Assembly: GCA_963677165.2 (NCBI GenBank)
Contig: CAXXSX010000002.1
Span: 2,976,001 to 3,040,000 of the forward strand
DNA length: 64,000 bases
Origin: JAFGXT01 sp963677165
GTDB taxonomy: Bacteria > Verrucomicrobiota > Lentisphaeria > Victivallales > SZUA-371
Direction of reading: 5' to 3'
A model generated the notes under the pieces. That model did not search any database and was not told the origin of the DNA. It saw only the letters and a list, made by a program, of their open reading frames with translations. Below, one piece after another: positions 33,487 to 42,254 of the stretch (positions within the stretch are counted from its first letter, which is position 1; each line of letters starts with the position of its first letter). The position numbers and the translations under genes were made by a program.

Positions 33487-34515
33487 ATGCGAAGAAAAGT
33501 AACAATTAAAGATGTAGCATCAACAGTTGGTGCTAGTGTAGGTACCATTTCAAAAGTGCTGAATGGCGGACGTTGTGCGCCGGAACTGCAGAAGCGGATT
33601 GAAGATGTGATTCGTGAATTGAATTATGTGCCGAATGTTCATGCCCGGTCAGTACGCGCTACCAGAAGCAACTGTATCGGAATCATTGTTGATAAGCGTT
33701 GGGAAAATACTTGTCCGTGCCTCCAAACCTGGATGCTGGGGCTGTTGAATAGTTTTTCTTCTTCACGTTATGCCGGTAACATCTATTTTATTGATTCACA
33801 TGATCCGGAATTAAGTCCCCGTCACCTGCCGCAGAATGTTGATGGACTGGTATTGCTGGGACATTTCAGTCAGCAGTTTTTTGATTTGCTGGAAAACTTC
33901 CTTACTGTGCCTGCTATTACGTATTGGGAAGATATGAAATATTCCCGGGGGATTTGCCTGGAAGTTGATCTTCATTCCGGAATGCAGCAATTGGCGGAAC
34001 ATCTTTTTGCTTTGGGGCATCGCAATATCGGAGTAATCAGCAATGATTCTGAATTAGGAGTTCAGAAGAATAATGCATTTCTGGAGTCCATTCGTCCATA
34101 TTATCCGGATTATAATGCGGCTTTGATTATGGCAAACACGCAAACCGGACGGTTTTATGAGTTTGGTTACGATCAAACAATGAAACTGCTGGAGATGCAC
34201 CCCGAGTGTACGGCTGTAGTCTATATGGCGGACTGTCTGGCAATGGGCGGTCTTGGAGCACTGGCACAAAAACAACTGCGAATTCCGCAGGATATCAGTG
34301 TTGCCAGTTTTGACAATTCGCTTTGGGCGAGCAGCGTTTTGCCGCCACTTACCGAAATCGGTTTTGAATATGATGTATTGACATCTGAAATGATTAATTA
34401 TTTATCCGCAATCATAGATGATGAGCCGCAGCGGGTATCAATACAAATGGATCGTCCGCGCCCGTTAGAATTTTTTCGTCGCAAAAGTACCGGCTGGAGC
34501 CGGGATAAAAAATAG
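33487..34515 (+). CDS. LacI-family transcriptional regulator
   Basis: The start at 33487 has AGGGTG a few bases upstream and leaves room for a leader after the promoter at 33414-33442; an ATG at 33451 is the alternative. The helix-turn-helix reads VTIKDVASTVGASVGTISKV, followed by the hinge NYVPNVHARSVRAT. The binding core (about residues 55-330) keeps the family's HRNIGVISND and DISVASFDNS segments. Its ligand is probably a sugar from the downstream genes: a prepilin-like protein 44 bases on, then a DUF4838 protein and a GH127 enzyme, all in the same direction. It is divergent from the other lacI gene and may share its operators. Confidence 0.9.
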   Translation: MRRKVTIKDVASTVGASVGTISKVLNGGRCAPELQKRIEDVIRELNYVPNVHARSVRATRSNCIGIIVDKRWENTCPCLQTWMLGLLNSFSSSRYAGNIYFIDSHDPELSPRHLPQNVDGLVLLGHFSQQFFDLLENFLTVPAITYWEDMKYSRGICLEVDLHSGMQQLAEHLFALGHRNIGVISNDSELGVQKNNAFLESIRPYYPDYNAALIMANTQTGRFYEFGYDQTMKLLEMHPECTAVVYMADCLAMGGLGALAQKQLRIPQDISVASFDNSLWASSVLPPLTEIGFEYDVLTSEMINYLSAIIDDEPQRVSIQMDRPRPLEFFRRKSTGWSRDKK

Positions 34516-34559
34516 GAATTTTTATATAGTAACCAGATAATAACAAAAGGAAAAGGAAA

Positions 34560-35231
34560 ATGAAAAAACGAACTCAAAAATCAACAAATTTCACTCTTAT
34601 AGAACTCTTGGTTGTTATTGCTATTATTGCGATTCTGGCGGCAATGTTGTTGCCGGCACTTAATTCAGCACGAGACAGAGCTAAAAGTATTAAATGTACT
34701 TCCAATCTAAAACAGCTCGGCCTTTGCTGGATGTCATATCTGGATGGACCTTCAAATGGTTTTTTCCCACGGGCTAATGGAAATAGCGGAGTCAGTGGTC
34801 TCACCTGGGTTCGTGTTCTTACCGATGACCGTCTTCCTGACGGTTATAGTTATAAGGTGATTCTTAATGATGAACTTTTGCGCTGTCCATCAGATCCGAC
34901 TTTACCGGCTGTGATGAATTCGAAAGATACTCATAATTCAAGTTATGGATATGATGAAAATCTTCCTTCATTAACTCCTAATATCAGAAAGGTTACCAGG
35001 CCCTCTTGTCTTATGTTAAATGTGGATGGCAGAGGATGGTTTATGAATGGTTACCAAAGAAGTGGCTACGCATCCATGATGAATAGAGTTACCTGCAATG
35101 GAATAACATACGGTGTTCCATTTTTTCGTCACAATGGTGAATATTCTGCCAATGGATTGCTTGCTGATGGTCATGTTGAACCGTTTAAAGAGTTTCCTGT
35201 AGCTTTGTTGTTCAGACAAACTTCTTATTAA
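34560..35231 (+). CDS. Prepilin-type N-terminal domain protein (DUF1559-like)
   Basis: The N-terminus is a type IV pilin-like signal: basic residues, then FTLIELLVVIAIIAILAAML with Glu at +5 of the predicted mature protein. The residue before the cleavage point is Asn rather than Gly, which is common in PVC-group pseudopilins. After the helix comes LKQLGLCWMSYLDG, then a globular C-terminal domain ending in LLADGHVEPFK, as in DUF1559 proteins that are expanded in Planctomycetes and Lentisphaerota. It would be placed in the inner membrane or an envelope assembly by a type II/IV secretion machine. AAAGGAAAAGGAAA precedes the ATG. It sits between a LacI regulator and a DUF4838 protein, the usual glycan-gene setting for these proteins. 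Confidence 0.92.
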   Translation: MKKRTQKSTNFTLIELLVVIAIIAILAAMLLPALNSARDRAKSIKCTSNLKQLGLCWMSYLDGPSNGFFPRANGNSGVSGLTWVRVLTDDRLPDGYSYKVILNDELLRCPSDPTLPAVMNSKDTHNSSYGYDENLPSLTPNIRKVTRPSCLMLNVDGRGWFMNGYQRSGYASMMNRVTCNGITYGVPFFRHNGEYSANGLLADGHVEPFKEFPVALLFRQTSY

Positions 35232-35269
35232 TATTATCTTCAACGTCATTTTATTTAAAGGGAAATCAA

Positions 35270-37096
35270 ATGTTCAAACTCAGACTCATAAGTTTATTTA
35301 TTGGATTAAGTGTGTGCTTGCTTGCTCCGGAAACAACCAATGCCGCTGAGATACGTAAGATATCGATTCCAGATCAGATCATTATTCCGGGACGGGCATC
35401 AGCACAGGAAAAAAATGCGGCAGTTGAACTGAAGAGTTACTTAGACCGTATTACTGATAAAAACTTGACAATTGTATCGGAAGGCGATAGCAAGCAAAAC
35501 ACAGCTGGAATTTATGTAGGAGCGACGAGGACGCTTGCAAAGGATTTTCCTGCTATCAAGTTGGATAAACTAGGGCCAGACAGTATTGTTATTAAGTCTT
35601 CCGGCGATGATATTTTTATAGCCGGACAGGGAAAGCGCGGAACTCTTTATGCCGTATATTCTTTTTTGGAAGATTTTTGCGGCGTACGCTGGTGGACTCC
35701 GACGAGTGAAAAAGTACCGCATTATCCACAACTGAAAGTCACTGTTCCAAATATTTTGTATACTCCCCAGATGGATTACCGTGACTCTTTTTATTATGCT
35801 TTTAACAGTCTGGAAAAAGTTTATCCGAAAGAAGCCAGAATCAAATTTTGTGTTAAAATGAAAAACAATGGTTTTCTTAATGGCATTCCAAGTCAGTGGG
35901 GAGATAACACTCACTGTTTGCCTGGCGGTTGGCCAACTTTTTCAAAGATAATGCCTCCCGACAGATACTTTAAAAATCATCCGGAGTGGTACAGTGAACA
36001 TAATGGCAAGCGTGATACAAAGCAGCTTTGCCTGACCAATATGGAAATGCGTAAAGAGATGACTCGTAATTTCCTGAATATGATTCGTAGTAATCCACAG
36101 GCTGATCAGCTGACTATTACGCAAAACGATACTCAGGGAGCCTGTGAATGTGCCAAATGTCTGAAGGAAAATGCAAAAGAAGGTGCACATTCCGGTCTGT
36201 TGCTGCAATGCGTAAATTCGGTTGCGGAAGCAGTGGAAAAGGAATATCCCAATGCTTATGTTAATACCCTGGCATACAGCTATAATTTCAAAGAACCAAA
36301 GATTACCAAACCTCGTAAAAACGTTAGTATTCAGGTGTGTACTCCACTGGATGGAAGTTGTTTTATTGAAAATCCCAACTTCATGAAGTCGTTGAAAAGA
36401 TGGAAGAAAATGGCACCCAAATTATTGGCATGGACTTATCAGGTTGATTTTGGGGATATGCTGAATCCATTACCTAATGCATTCAATATAGGGCCTGAGA
36501 TCAAGGTTCTTGCAGACAATAATGTTACCGGTGTATTTGCTCAGGGCAATTCTTATGCTCCGGTCGGGGATTTTGCCGAACTAAAAGCCTGGCTGACGGC
36601 CAAAATGTTATGGGATCCTCAGTCAGATGATAAAGCTTTGATTAAAGAATTCATGCAGGGATATTACGGTGCGGCGGCTGCGCCACTGACAAAATATCTC
36701 AAACTTTTGAAATGGGATTTCAAGCGAAATGGTAAAAAATTTAAGCGACACAATGCTTATGCAACTCCTCCCAAATTGAAACCATGGCTGAGTTTGGATG
36801 CTATGAATCGGGCAACCAAGTTGTTTAATGCGGCGGAGAAAAGTGTTGCGAATGATCCGGAAAAACTTGAACGCGTTAAAAAAGCAAGAATGGCTATAGA
36901 ATTTCAATGGCTGATTGGACAGCCGGTGTATTACCGGAAGGCTAGAAGAAACCGTTGGGAATATCTTGGCCCGAAAGATCAGAATGAGGCTTTTAGTCAA
37001 TTTTTTGCAAAATGTCAGAAATATAAAGTTCATCGTCTTTGTGAAGGGAACGGCAGCTTGAATGTTCTTCATCCTGCTATATTCGGAAAGAAATAA
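35270..37096 (+). CDS. DUF4838 protein, secreted glycosidase-like
   Basis: A signal peptide is clear (basic start, hydrophobic core LFIGLSVCLLAP, likely cleavage after TNA near residue 25), making this one of few exported glycan proteins here. Residues 30-165 resemble the N-terminal domain of alpha-glucuronidases (GH67-like), with GTLYAVYSFLEDFCGVRWW. The barrel-like centre has a CxxC (ECAKC near residue 288, which could be structural) and LTITQNDTQGACECA. This matches DUF4838, a family of unproven activity common in polysaccharide-degrading PVC bacteria. It lies 38 bases after the prepilin-like gene and ends at a terminator (37124-37155). Role in uptake or cleavage of an extracellular glycan is inference. 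Confidence 0.85.
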   Translation: MFKLRLISLFIGLSVCLLAPETTNAAEIRKISIPDQIIIPGRASAQEKNAAVELKSYLDRITDKNLTIVSEGDSKQNTAGIYVGATRTLAKDFPAIKLDKLGPDSIVIKSSGDDIFIAGQGKRGTLYAVYSFLEDFCGVRWWTPTSEKVPHYPQLKVTVPNILYTPQMDYRDSFYYAFNSLEKVYPKEARIKFCVKMKNNGFLNGIPSQWGDNTHCLPGGWPTFSKIMPPDRYFKNHPEWYSEHNGKRDTKQLCLTNMEMRKEMTRNFLNMIRSNPQADQLTITQNDTQGACECAKCLKENAKEGAHSGLLLQCVNSVAEAVEKEYPNAYVNTLAYSYNFKEPKITKPRKNVSIQVCTPLDGSCFIENPNFMKSLKRWKKMAPKLLAWTYQVDFGDMLNPLPNAFNIGPEIKVLADNNVTGVFAQGNSYAPVGDFAELKAWLTAKMLWDPQSDDKALIKEFMQGYYGAAAAPLTKYLKLLKWDFKRNGKKFKRHNAYATPPKLKPWLSLDAMNRATKLFNAAEKSVANDPEKLERVKKARMAIEFQWLIGQPVYYRKARRNRWEYLGPKDQNEAFSQFFAKCQKYKVHRLCEGNGSLNVLHPAIFGKK

Positions 37097-37123
37097 AAAA
37101 ATAACTGAAAATTGCTTTTTTAT

Positions 37124-37165
37124 CATACTCACTCCTTTTTTTGGGCGTGAGTATGTTTTATTTTA
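37124..37165 (+). terminator. Rho-independent terminator after the DUF4838 gene
   Basis: CATACTCAC (37124-37132) pairs with GTGAGTATG (37147-37155), followed by TTTTATTTTATT. It separates the GH127 gene, whose ribosome site starts within 30 bases; some read-through is likely. Confidence 0.8.
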
Positions 37166-37192
37166 TTGGTATTGTCAAATCAAGGAATAAAA

Positions 37193-39553
37193 ATGTCAGA
37201 TAAATCGTTATTCTCAAAATTAAAAAGTAGTTCATCGTCATCGGTCAAACCTCGTGGATGGCTGCGGGAATTCCTGGAGCGTCAGCGGGACGGAATGTCC
37301 GGACACTATAAAGAGCTTGGATATCCTTTCGATTCTTGCCTGTGGGCCGGAGAAATCGAAAATATCCATCTGAATGAATTGTTTTATCCCAATGATCCCG
37401 AACCGAAAACGTACCAGACCTGGTGGCCCTACGAGCAATGTGCATATCTGCTTGATGCATTAGTCAGGCTGGGGATTTTGCTGGATGATAAAGAGCTGAT
37501 CGAACTATTCCAAACGAACCTGGAATATGTTCTAGGAACGGCAGACGCGAATAACCGGATGGGCGGTATGGCCGCGGTCGAGAATTCGGAGTGGCCGATG
37601 GCGGTATTTTTTCGGGCAGTCGCGGCGTTGCAGTCGGCGAAACCGTCTGATGAAGTAATCGAGGCGTTCCATCGGCATTATACCGCATTGTCGGTAACAG
37701 ATATGGCTGAATATTTCCGTAATATCACGACCATTGAGGGAATGTTGCAGGTTGCAGGTTGGACCGGTGATTCCACATTAATCGAAAAAGCCGAGGCTGC
37801 ATGGCAGCAGTATAATTTATTTATCGCGTCGAAGCACCTGACTGATTATTATGATGAGATCGGTACGGCAAAACTTAGCTCCGGCGAGCGGGTCGTAACT
37901 CATGGCGTTACCGGTAGCGAGGAATTTAAACTTCCGGTGCTGCTTTATATGTATACCGGAAAACAAACCTATCTTGATTCCGCGATTACCGGTATGGAAA
38001 AACTGTTGGAGGACCATCTGCTGCCGACCGGCGTTCCGAGTTCCGAAGAGTATTTCTCCGGCACCGGAGCAACCCGGGCTTATGAAGGCTGCGTTATTAC
38101 TGATTTTACCTGGACGCTGGGTTATTTTCTGTCTGCGACCGGGGAGGGACGTTGGGGCGATGTGATCGAAAAAGCCATATTCAACGCGCTGCCCGGCTCG
38201 ATTACGAAGGATTTTACCGCGATGCAGTACCTGTCCAGCGGCAATCAGGTGATTACTGACGGCTTTGCCCATAAAGGCAGTATGCTGCATGGAACTTCCT
38301 CATGGCGGCAGTATCGCGGCAATCATTTTCCGCAATGCTGTCCGGCAAATATCCAGCGGGCCATGCCGAACTATCTGCTGAATATGTGGAAGCTTAATAC
38401 TGACGGTGCTCCGGTTGCCGCTATGTATGGTCCATCCGAATTCAGCTTTGATTTCAGCGGACAAGAGATTAAAATTATCGAGGAAACCGAATATCCTTTT
38501 GAGGATATGATTAATTTCCGCTTTGAAATGGCTTCTTCAATGGAATTTCCGTTTTCTCTGAGAATTCCGGCATGGTGTGACGCATCAGCATTGCGGGTAA
38601 ATGACAAGGAAATCAGTTGTTCCGCGAGTGTCGATGGATTTATGATTCTAAAGCGCGTATTTAATCCTGGAGATGTTGTTGCTCTACAACTGCCGATGAA
38701 TTCGCGGTTTGTCACGGATCGTCAGAATAATCTGACGGTCGAGCGTGGACCGTTGGTTTATTCCTATGCTGTGCCTTCAACGATTGAACGTGAAGAGTCA
38801 AATAGTCGTTTTTCTCCGTTGCGTATAACACCTGTCGCGCCTTGGAATTATGCGGTTGCGGAAGATGCGGTAATTACCGAACAACCCGTGAAGGCATCTG
38901 GTTATCCATTGGATACCGATAGTGTCCGTCTGAAATTGCGGATTCCGGTAAGGACGATTTCAAACTATGATGAACTGGAATCCGGACGTTATACTCCTGA
39001 TATTCCTTTGTTTTATCACGTGACCGGTGAACAGCAATACATCGAACTGCAGCCGCTGGGAACGACTCTATCAAGAATTTCTACTTTCCCGCAGGCAGAG
39101 AACCGTCGGACCGTTCCGGTTGTCTACGCTCAGGTGCTGGGACCATATCCACATGATTTTCTCCTGCCGCTTTCAAAGCTTGACACACCTGAATCGGATT
39201 GGGATAAGGCGGTTGATCTTCAGCCGAACCGCGATGGTTTTTATGACCTGATTCATCATTTTCGGGTTCAGGGAGAACTTGCCGCGGTTATTCGTTTCCG
39301 ACTTTATTCGGATATAGAAACGGATGCTGTTTTGGCGGTGAAAGCGGCTGACCGGGCCGAATTTAAACTGAATGGTGAAGATGTCGGACAGATCGAAGCC
39401 GTTGGCTGTGGAGAGTTCCACTGTCCGACTTTTCTGCCGGTCAAACTTCAACGTGGTCATAATTTTTTGATTGCTATCGTTGCCGATGGTCCGAAGCCGT
39501 CTCAGTATCGTGATAGCTGGGGCGTAGCGATAGAGTGTTTTGTTCGAGAGTAG
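37193..39553 (+). CDS. GH127-family glycosidase (beta-L-arabinofuranosidase-like)
   Basis: The start at 37193 follows AAGGA by 7 bases. The 786-residue protein has the (alpha/alpha)6 barrel and beta-sandwich plan of GH127 (DUF1680). The catalytic Cys-Cys pair is C382-C383 in PQCCPANIQR, and the metal/acid Glu is E298 in YEGC, the place of ETC in the characterised enzyme HypBA1. Members cleave beta-L-arabinofuranosides or related sugars using a Cys nucleophile and Zn. The C-terminal 200 residues form an extra beta domain (RFRLYSDIETDAVLAV then KLQRGHNFLIAIV), as in many PVC homologues. There is no signal peptide. It is followed by a strong terminator at 39563-39591. The exact sugar is not certain. 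Confidence 0.9.
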   Translation: MSDKSLFSKLKSSSSSSVKPRGWLREFLERQRDGMSGHYKELGYPFDSCLWAGEIENIHLNELFYPNDPEPKTYQTWWPYEQCAYLLDALVRLGILLDDKELIELFQTNLEYVLGTADANNRMGGMAAVENSEWPMAVFFRAVAALQSAKPSDEVIEAFHRHYTALSVTDMAEYFRNITTIEGMLQVAGWTGDSTLIEKAEAAWQQYNLFIASKHLTDYYDEIGTAKLSSGERVVTHGVTGSEEFKLPVLLYMYTGKQTYLDSAITGMEKLLEDHLLPTGVPSSEEYFSGTGATRAYEGCVITDFTWTLGYFLSATGEGRWGDVIEKAIFNALPGSITKDFTAMQYLSSGNQVITDGFAHKGSMLHGTSSWRQYRGNHFPQCCPANIQRAMPNYLLNMWKLNTDGAPVAAMYGPSEFSFDFSGQEIKIIEETEYPFEDMINFRFEMASSMEFPFSLRIPAWCDASALRVNDKEISCSASVDGFMILKRVFNPGDVVALQLPMNSRFVTDRQNNLTVERGPLVYSYAVPSTIEREESNSRFSPLRITPVAPWNYAVAEDAVITEQPVKASGYPLDTDSVRLKLRIPVRTISNYDELESGRYTPDIPLFYHVTGEQQYIELQPLGTTLSRISTFPQAENRRTVPVVYAQVLGPYPHDFLLPLSKLDTPESDWDKAVDLQPNRDGFYDLIHHFRVQGELAAVIRFRLYSDIETDAVLAVKAADRAEFKLNGEDVGQIEAVGCGEFHCPTFLPVKLQRGHNFLIAIVADGPKPSQYRDSWGVAIECFVRE

Positions 39554-39562
39554 GGGACTGTG

Positions 39563-39591
39563 CCGTCTGAAATCCTGATGATTTCAGACGG
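39563..39591 (+). terminator. Terminator after the GH127 gene
   Basis: A perfect 12-bp stem, CCGTCTGAAATC (39563-39574) with GATTTCAGACGG (39580-39591), loop of five, followed by TATATTTTATT. Confidence 0.85.
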
Positions 39592-39681
39592 TATATTTTA
39601 TTGTCCGTACGACGGACGGCGTTATAACCGCTTCAGACTCCAGTCGCCAAGGCTCCTTGTGGAAGCGGGAAAATATTATAT

Positions 39682-39915
39682 TTATTCCCGACGTTTTTTG
39701 ATTTCTTTGAAGCCGAAAAGCAGTGCAAAAGTGATGGCAAACCCAATAAATACCTGCAAAAATATGGAGTGAACGGGAAGAGCTGTACACAGCAGGCAGA
39801 TTATAAAGGTTATCACCCCCCAGATCAACTGAGACATTCCTTCCATCTCGGCGGCTTTTACGATGACTATAATTGCCATTATAAGTGAAAAGAATAATAT
39901 TACGAGACCTGTCAT
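39682..39915 (-). CDS. Small hydrophobic membrane protein
   Basis: The 77-residue product has three hydrophobic stretches (LVILFFSLIMAIIVIV, QLIWGVITFIICLLC, and VFIGFAITFALLFGF) and a basic tail KEIKKRRE that fits the positive-inside rule. No family is recognised. The ribosome site is weak (AGAAAAAG). It lies alone between the GH127 gene and the WbuC cupin. The pattern favours a real inner-membrane protein. Confidence 0.5.
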   Translation of the reverse strand: MTGLVILFFSLIMAIIVIVKAAEMEGMSQLIWGVITFIICLLCTALPVHSIFLQVFIGFAITFALLFGFKEIKKRRE

Positions 39916-40090
39916 TTGTGCTTTTTCTGATTGTAAAATTATTAAGCTAATAACAATTATATATTAGTTTTAATGTTAATGCAATTGTTATTTAATGATG
40001 ATCGATTTTTGGGGAGGATAGCTTGAATGCAGGGGATTGCGGTTATATCTTTTGTAAACAAGTGTAATATGAAAAGGAAAGCTATAAGTT

Positions 40091-40582
40091 ATGATAGTTG
40101 CAGATGATAAACTTTTTTCCGAGCTTACTGCAAAAGCGGTGGAATCTCCCCGTAAGCGTTCGCATTTTAATTTTCACAAATCGGTTGAAGACGATATTCA
40201 CCGTCTGGTAATGGCGGCTGAGCCCGAAACTTACGTGCGTCCCCACTGTCATTCGCAGGATGACCGCTGGGAACTTTTCTTTATCCTTCAGGGATCAGCC
40301 AGTGTGTTGATCTTTGATGCGGACGGTACCGTGAAGGATCGGTTTGATATGGAACCGGGCGGCAAGGTTTGCGCGATCGAAATTGACCGTAAGATGCTGC
40401 ATGCGTTTGTTTCTAATTCTCCCGGCACGATTGTTATGGAAGTAAAACGCGGACCGTACGTTCCGATTCCCGAAGAGGATTCCGCTTCTTGGGCCCCGAA
40501 AGAGGGAGAACCCGGTATGGCTGAATTTTTGGCGTGGATGAAAGGCGCGGCTGCCGGAGATAAAGCTGCCGGAGTAAATTAA
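40091..40582 (+). CDS. WbuC-family cupin metalloprotein
   Basis: The 163-residue protein matches the WbuC cupin family: SPRKRSHFNFHKSVEDDIHR at residues 18-37, then the metal site RPHCHSQDDRWELFFILQG with two His and Glu, and a second-strand His in KMLHAF. Family members are often found with O-antigen genes; function is unproven. AAAGGAAA lies about 12 bases before the ATG. Its stop codon falls in the first of three 14-bp tandem units that also contain the ribosome site of the next gene, a GntR regulator, so the two are probably cotranscribed. Confidence 0.85.
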   Translation: MIVADDKLFSELTAKAVESPRKRSHFNFHKSVEDDIHRLVMAAEPETYVRPHCHSQDDRWELFFILQGSASVLIFDADGTVKDRFDMEPGGKVCAIEIDRKMLHAFVSNSPGTIVMEVKRGPYVPIPEEDSASWAPKEGEPGMAEFLAWMKGAAAGDKAAGVN

Positions 40583-40610
40583 CCGGAGTAAATTAACCGG
40601 AGTTACATAA
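40569..40610 (+). repeat. Three tandem 14-bp units at gene junction
   Basis: CCGGAGTAAATTAA occurs at 40569-40582 and 40583-40596, then a changed copy CCGGAGTTACATAA at 40597-40610. The first supplies the WbuC stop codon, the third the GGAG ribosome site and the A of the GntR start codon. Confidence 0.85.
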
Positions 40611-41293
40611 TGCGTAAGGAGGCAGATAGAAAGGTTTACCGGAAGGTAGTTAACCGGGTTCAGCAGCAGATTTTATCGGGCGAGTTGAAACCGGGGGATA
40701 AATTGCCTACTGAACGCGATATGGCGGAACGTTTGGGCGTAGGTCGTAACTCTGTTCGTGAAGCTATGCGTGCGCTGGAAATTATCGGGATTACGGAAAG
40801 TCGTCAAGGCGGCGGAAACTATATCCGTACCGGTTCAGGCGGATTGTTCGAACCGTTGTCGATGATGGTGAAGATGAACAATTGTCCGTTTGCCGATGTG
40901 ATTGAGTTTCGCCGAATGCTGGAAACTGAGACCGCGGTACTGGCGGCGAAACGCATTACGCCCGAGCGTAGTTCGCGCTTGCGCAACGTGATGAAAGAGA
41001 TGTCCGGGCAGCTATCGGAAAAGCGGATCCTTGAGCTTGATAAGGAATTTCACTTTATGTTGGCGGAATTTTCCGATAATTTTTTGTTTACCACGTTTTA
41101 CCACGCGATTTCGCGTATATTTGAGACTTTTATCCAGGATGCCCGTCAGGTTGTCATGTTGAGAAATACGGAAAATCAGGAGAAATTGTTTCAGTTGCAT
41201 TGTGCGGTATGTGAAGCCGTTGCACAGGGAAATCCTAATGCTGCCGCAAAAGCGGTAGAGAATCACTTTGACTTTGTTATGGAATGCCTGTAA
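40610..41293 (+). CDS. GntR-family regulator, FadR/FCD subfamily
   Basis: The N-terminal winged helix is clear (GELKPGDKLPTERDMAERLG, then GRNSVREAMRALEIIGI). The C-terminal FCD all-helical domain follows (FRRMLETETAVLAAKRI, D-x-x-FH in LDKEFHFMLAEFS, and HCAVCEAVAQGNPNAAAKAV). FCD proteins bind a metal and an organic acid, often a uronate, lactate or similar. GGAG lies 7 bases before the ATG within a tandem repeat. It is the second gene after the WbuC cupin. Given the uronate genes in this region a hexuronate ligand is plausible but untested. Confidence 0.9.
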   Translation: MRKEADRKVYRKVVNRVQQQILSGELKPGDKLPTERDMAERLGVGRNSVREAMRALEIIGITESRQGGGNYIRTGSGGLFEPLSMMVKMNNCPFADVIEFRRMLETETAVLAAKRITPERSSRLRNVMKEMSGQLSEKRILELDKEFHFMLAEFSDNFLFTTFYHAISRIFETFIQDARQVVMLRNTENQEKLFQLHCAVCEAVAQGNPNAAAKAVENHFDFVMECL

Positions 41294-41399
41294 AATAATC
41301 CGTATGGCGGATTTCGTTGCGGAAGCGGAAGAAAGAGTGTTGATTAAGCGAGATTTTTATATCCATAATATAACAAGTTTATGAATACAAGGGGGTATC

Positions 41400-42254
41400 A
41401 TGAGCAAAAAGTCCTGCAAAAACATTGATAAAAATGAACCTGAATTCTATCGCGAAGATCAGGAGGCGGAACCCAAACCCAAGCTGAAAAAGAAGTTCTA
41501 TGAAAAAGAGTTGCGGAAGCTTCAAATTGAACTTGTAAAACTTCAGGAATGGGTAAAAGAAAAGAAACTCAAAGTCTGTGTTATTTTTGAAGGACGCGAT
41601 ACTGCTGGAAAGGGCGGTGTGATCAATCGTATTACCGCTCCTCTGAATCCCCGTATCTGCCGGGTCGCCGCTCTCGGTGTCCCTACCGAAAAAGAAGTAA
41701 CCCAATGGTATTATCAGCGTTATGCCGCTTATTTGCCTTCTGGCGGAGAGATGGTACTGTTCGATCGCAGCTGGTACAACCGGGCCGGAGTAGAACGCGT
41801 CATGGGTTTTTGCAATGAAGATCAATACCGTGAGTTTCTGCGTTCATGCCCGTTATTCGAAGAAATGCTGATTCGTTCCGGTGTGATTCTGATCAAATAC
41901 TGGTTCTCTATAAACGATAAAGAGCAGGAACGCCGTTTCGATGCCAGGAACGAAGATCCGATTAAACGCTGGAAACTCAGCCCAATGGATGTGAAGTCTA
42001 TCGAAAAATGGGAAGATTATTCCAGAGCCAAAGATGAGATGTTCGAGTACACTGACACTAAAATTTCCCCGTGGCATGTGGTTAATGGTGACGACAAGAA
42101 GCGTGCGCGTTTAAATTGTATTTCGCATCTGCTTAGTATGATACCATATAAGGATCTAACTCCCGGCCCGGTCAAACTGCCGAAACGCAAGATATCCGAC
42201 GACTATGTTCGTCCGCCGATCAGCAAGCAGAATTTTATTCCTGAAATTTATTGA
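41400..42254 (+). CDS. ppk2: Polyphosphate kinase 2
   Basis: The 284-residue protein has the PPK2 Walker A GRDTAGKGG (65-73), Walker B-type LFDRSWYNR (120-128), and the lid segment FDARNEDPIKRWKLSPMD. It is a single-domain class I type, which mostly uses polyphosphate to phosphorylate nucleoside diphosphates. The N-terminal 35 residues are charged and lysine-rich. AAGGGGG stands 5 bases before the ATG. It overlaps the convergent GT41 gene by 7 bases. A Na/phosphate cotransporter is encoded about 2 kb away, which fits phosphate handling, although the two are not in one operon. Confidence 0.93.
   Translation: MSKKSCKNIDKNEPEFYREDQEAEPKPKLKKKFYEKELRKLQIELVKLQEWVKEKKLKVCVIFEGRDTAGKGGVINRITAPLNPRICRVAALGVPTEKEVTQWYYQRYAAYLPSGGEMVLFDRSWYNRAGVERVMGFCNEDQYREFLRSCPLFEEMLIRSGVILIKYWFSINDKEQERRFDARNEDPIKRWKLSPMDVKSIEKWEDYSRAKDEMFEYTDTKISPWHVVNGDDKKRARLNCISHLLSMIPYKDLTPGPVKLPKRKISDDYVRPPISKQNFIPEIY

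Noticed and set aside
39560..39772. 70-codon open frame on the plus strand after the GH127 gene
   Set aside because: It consists largely of the terminator hairpin and antisense of the small membrane protein.
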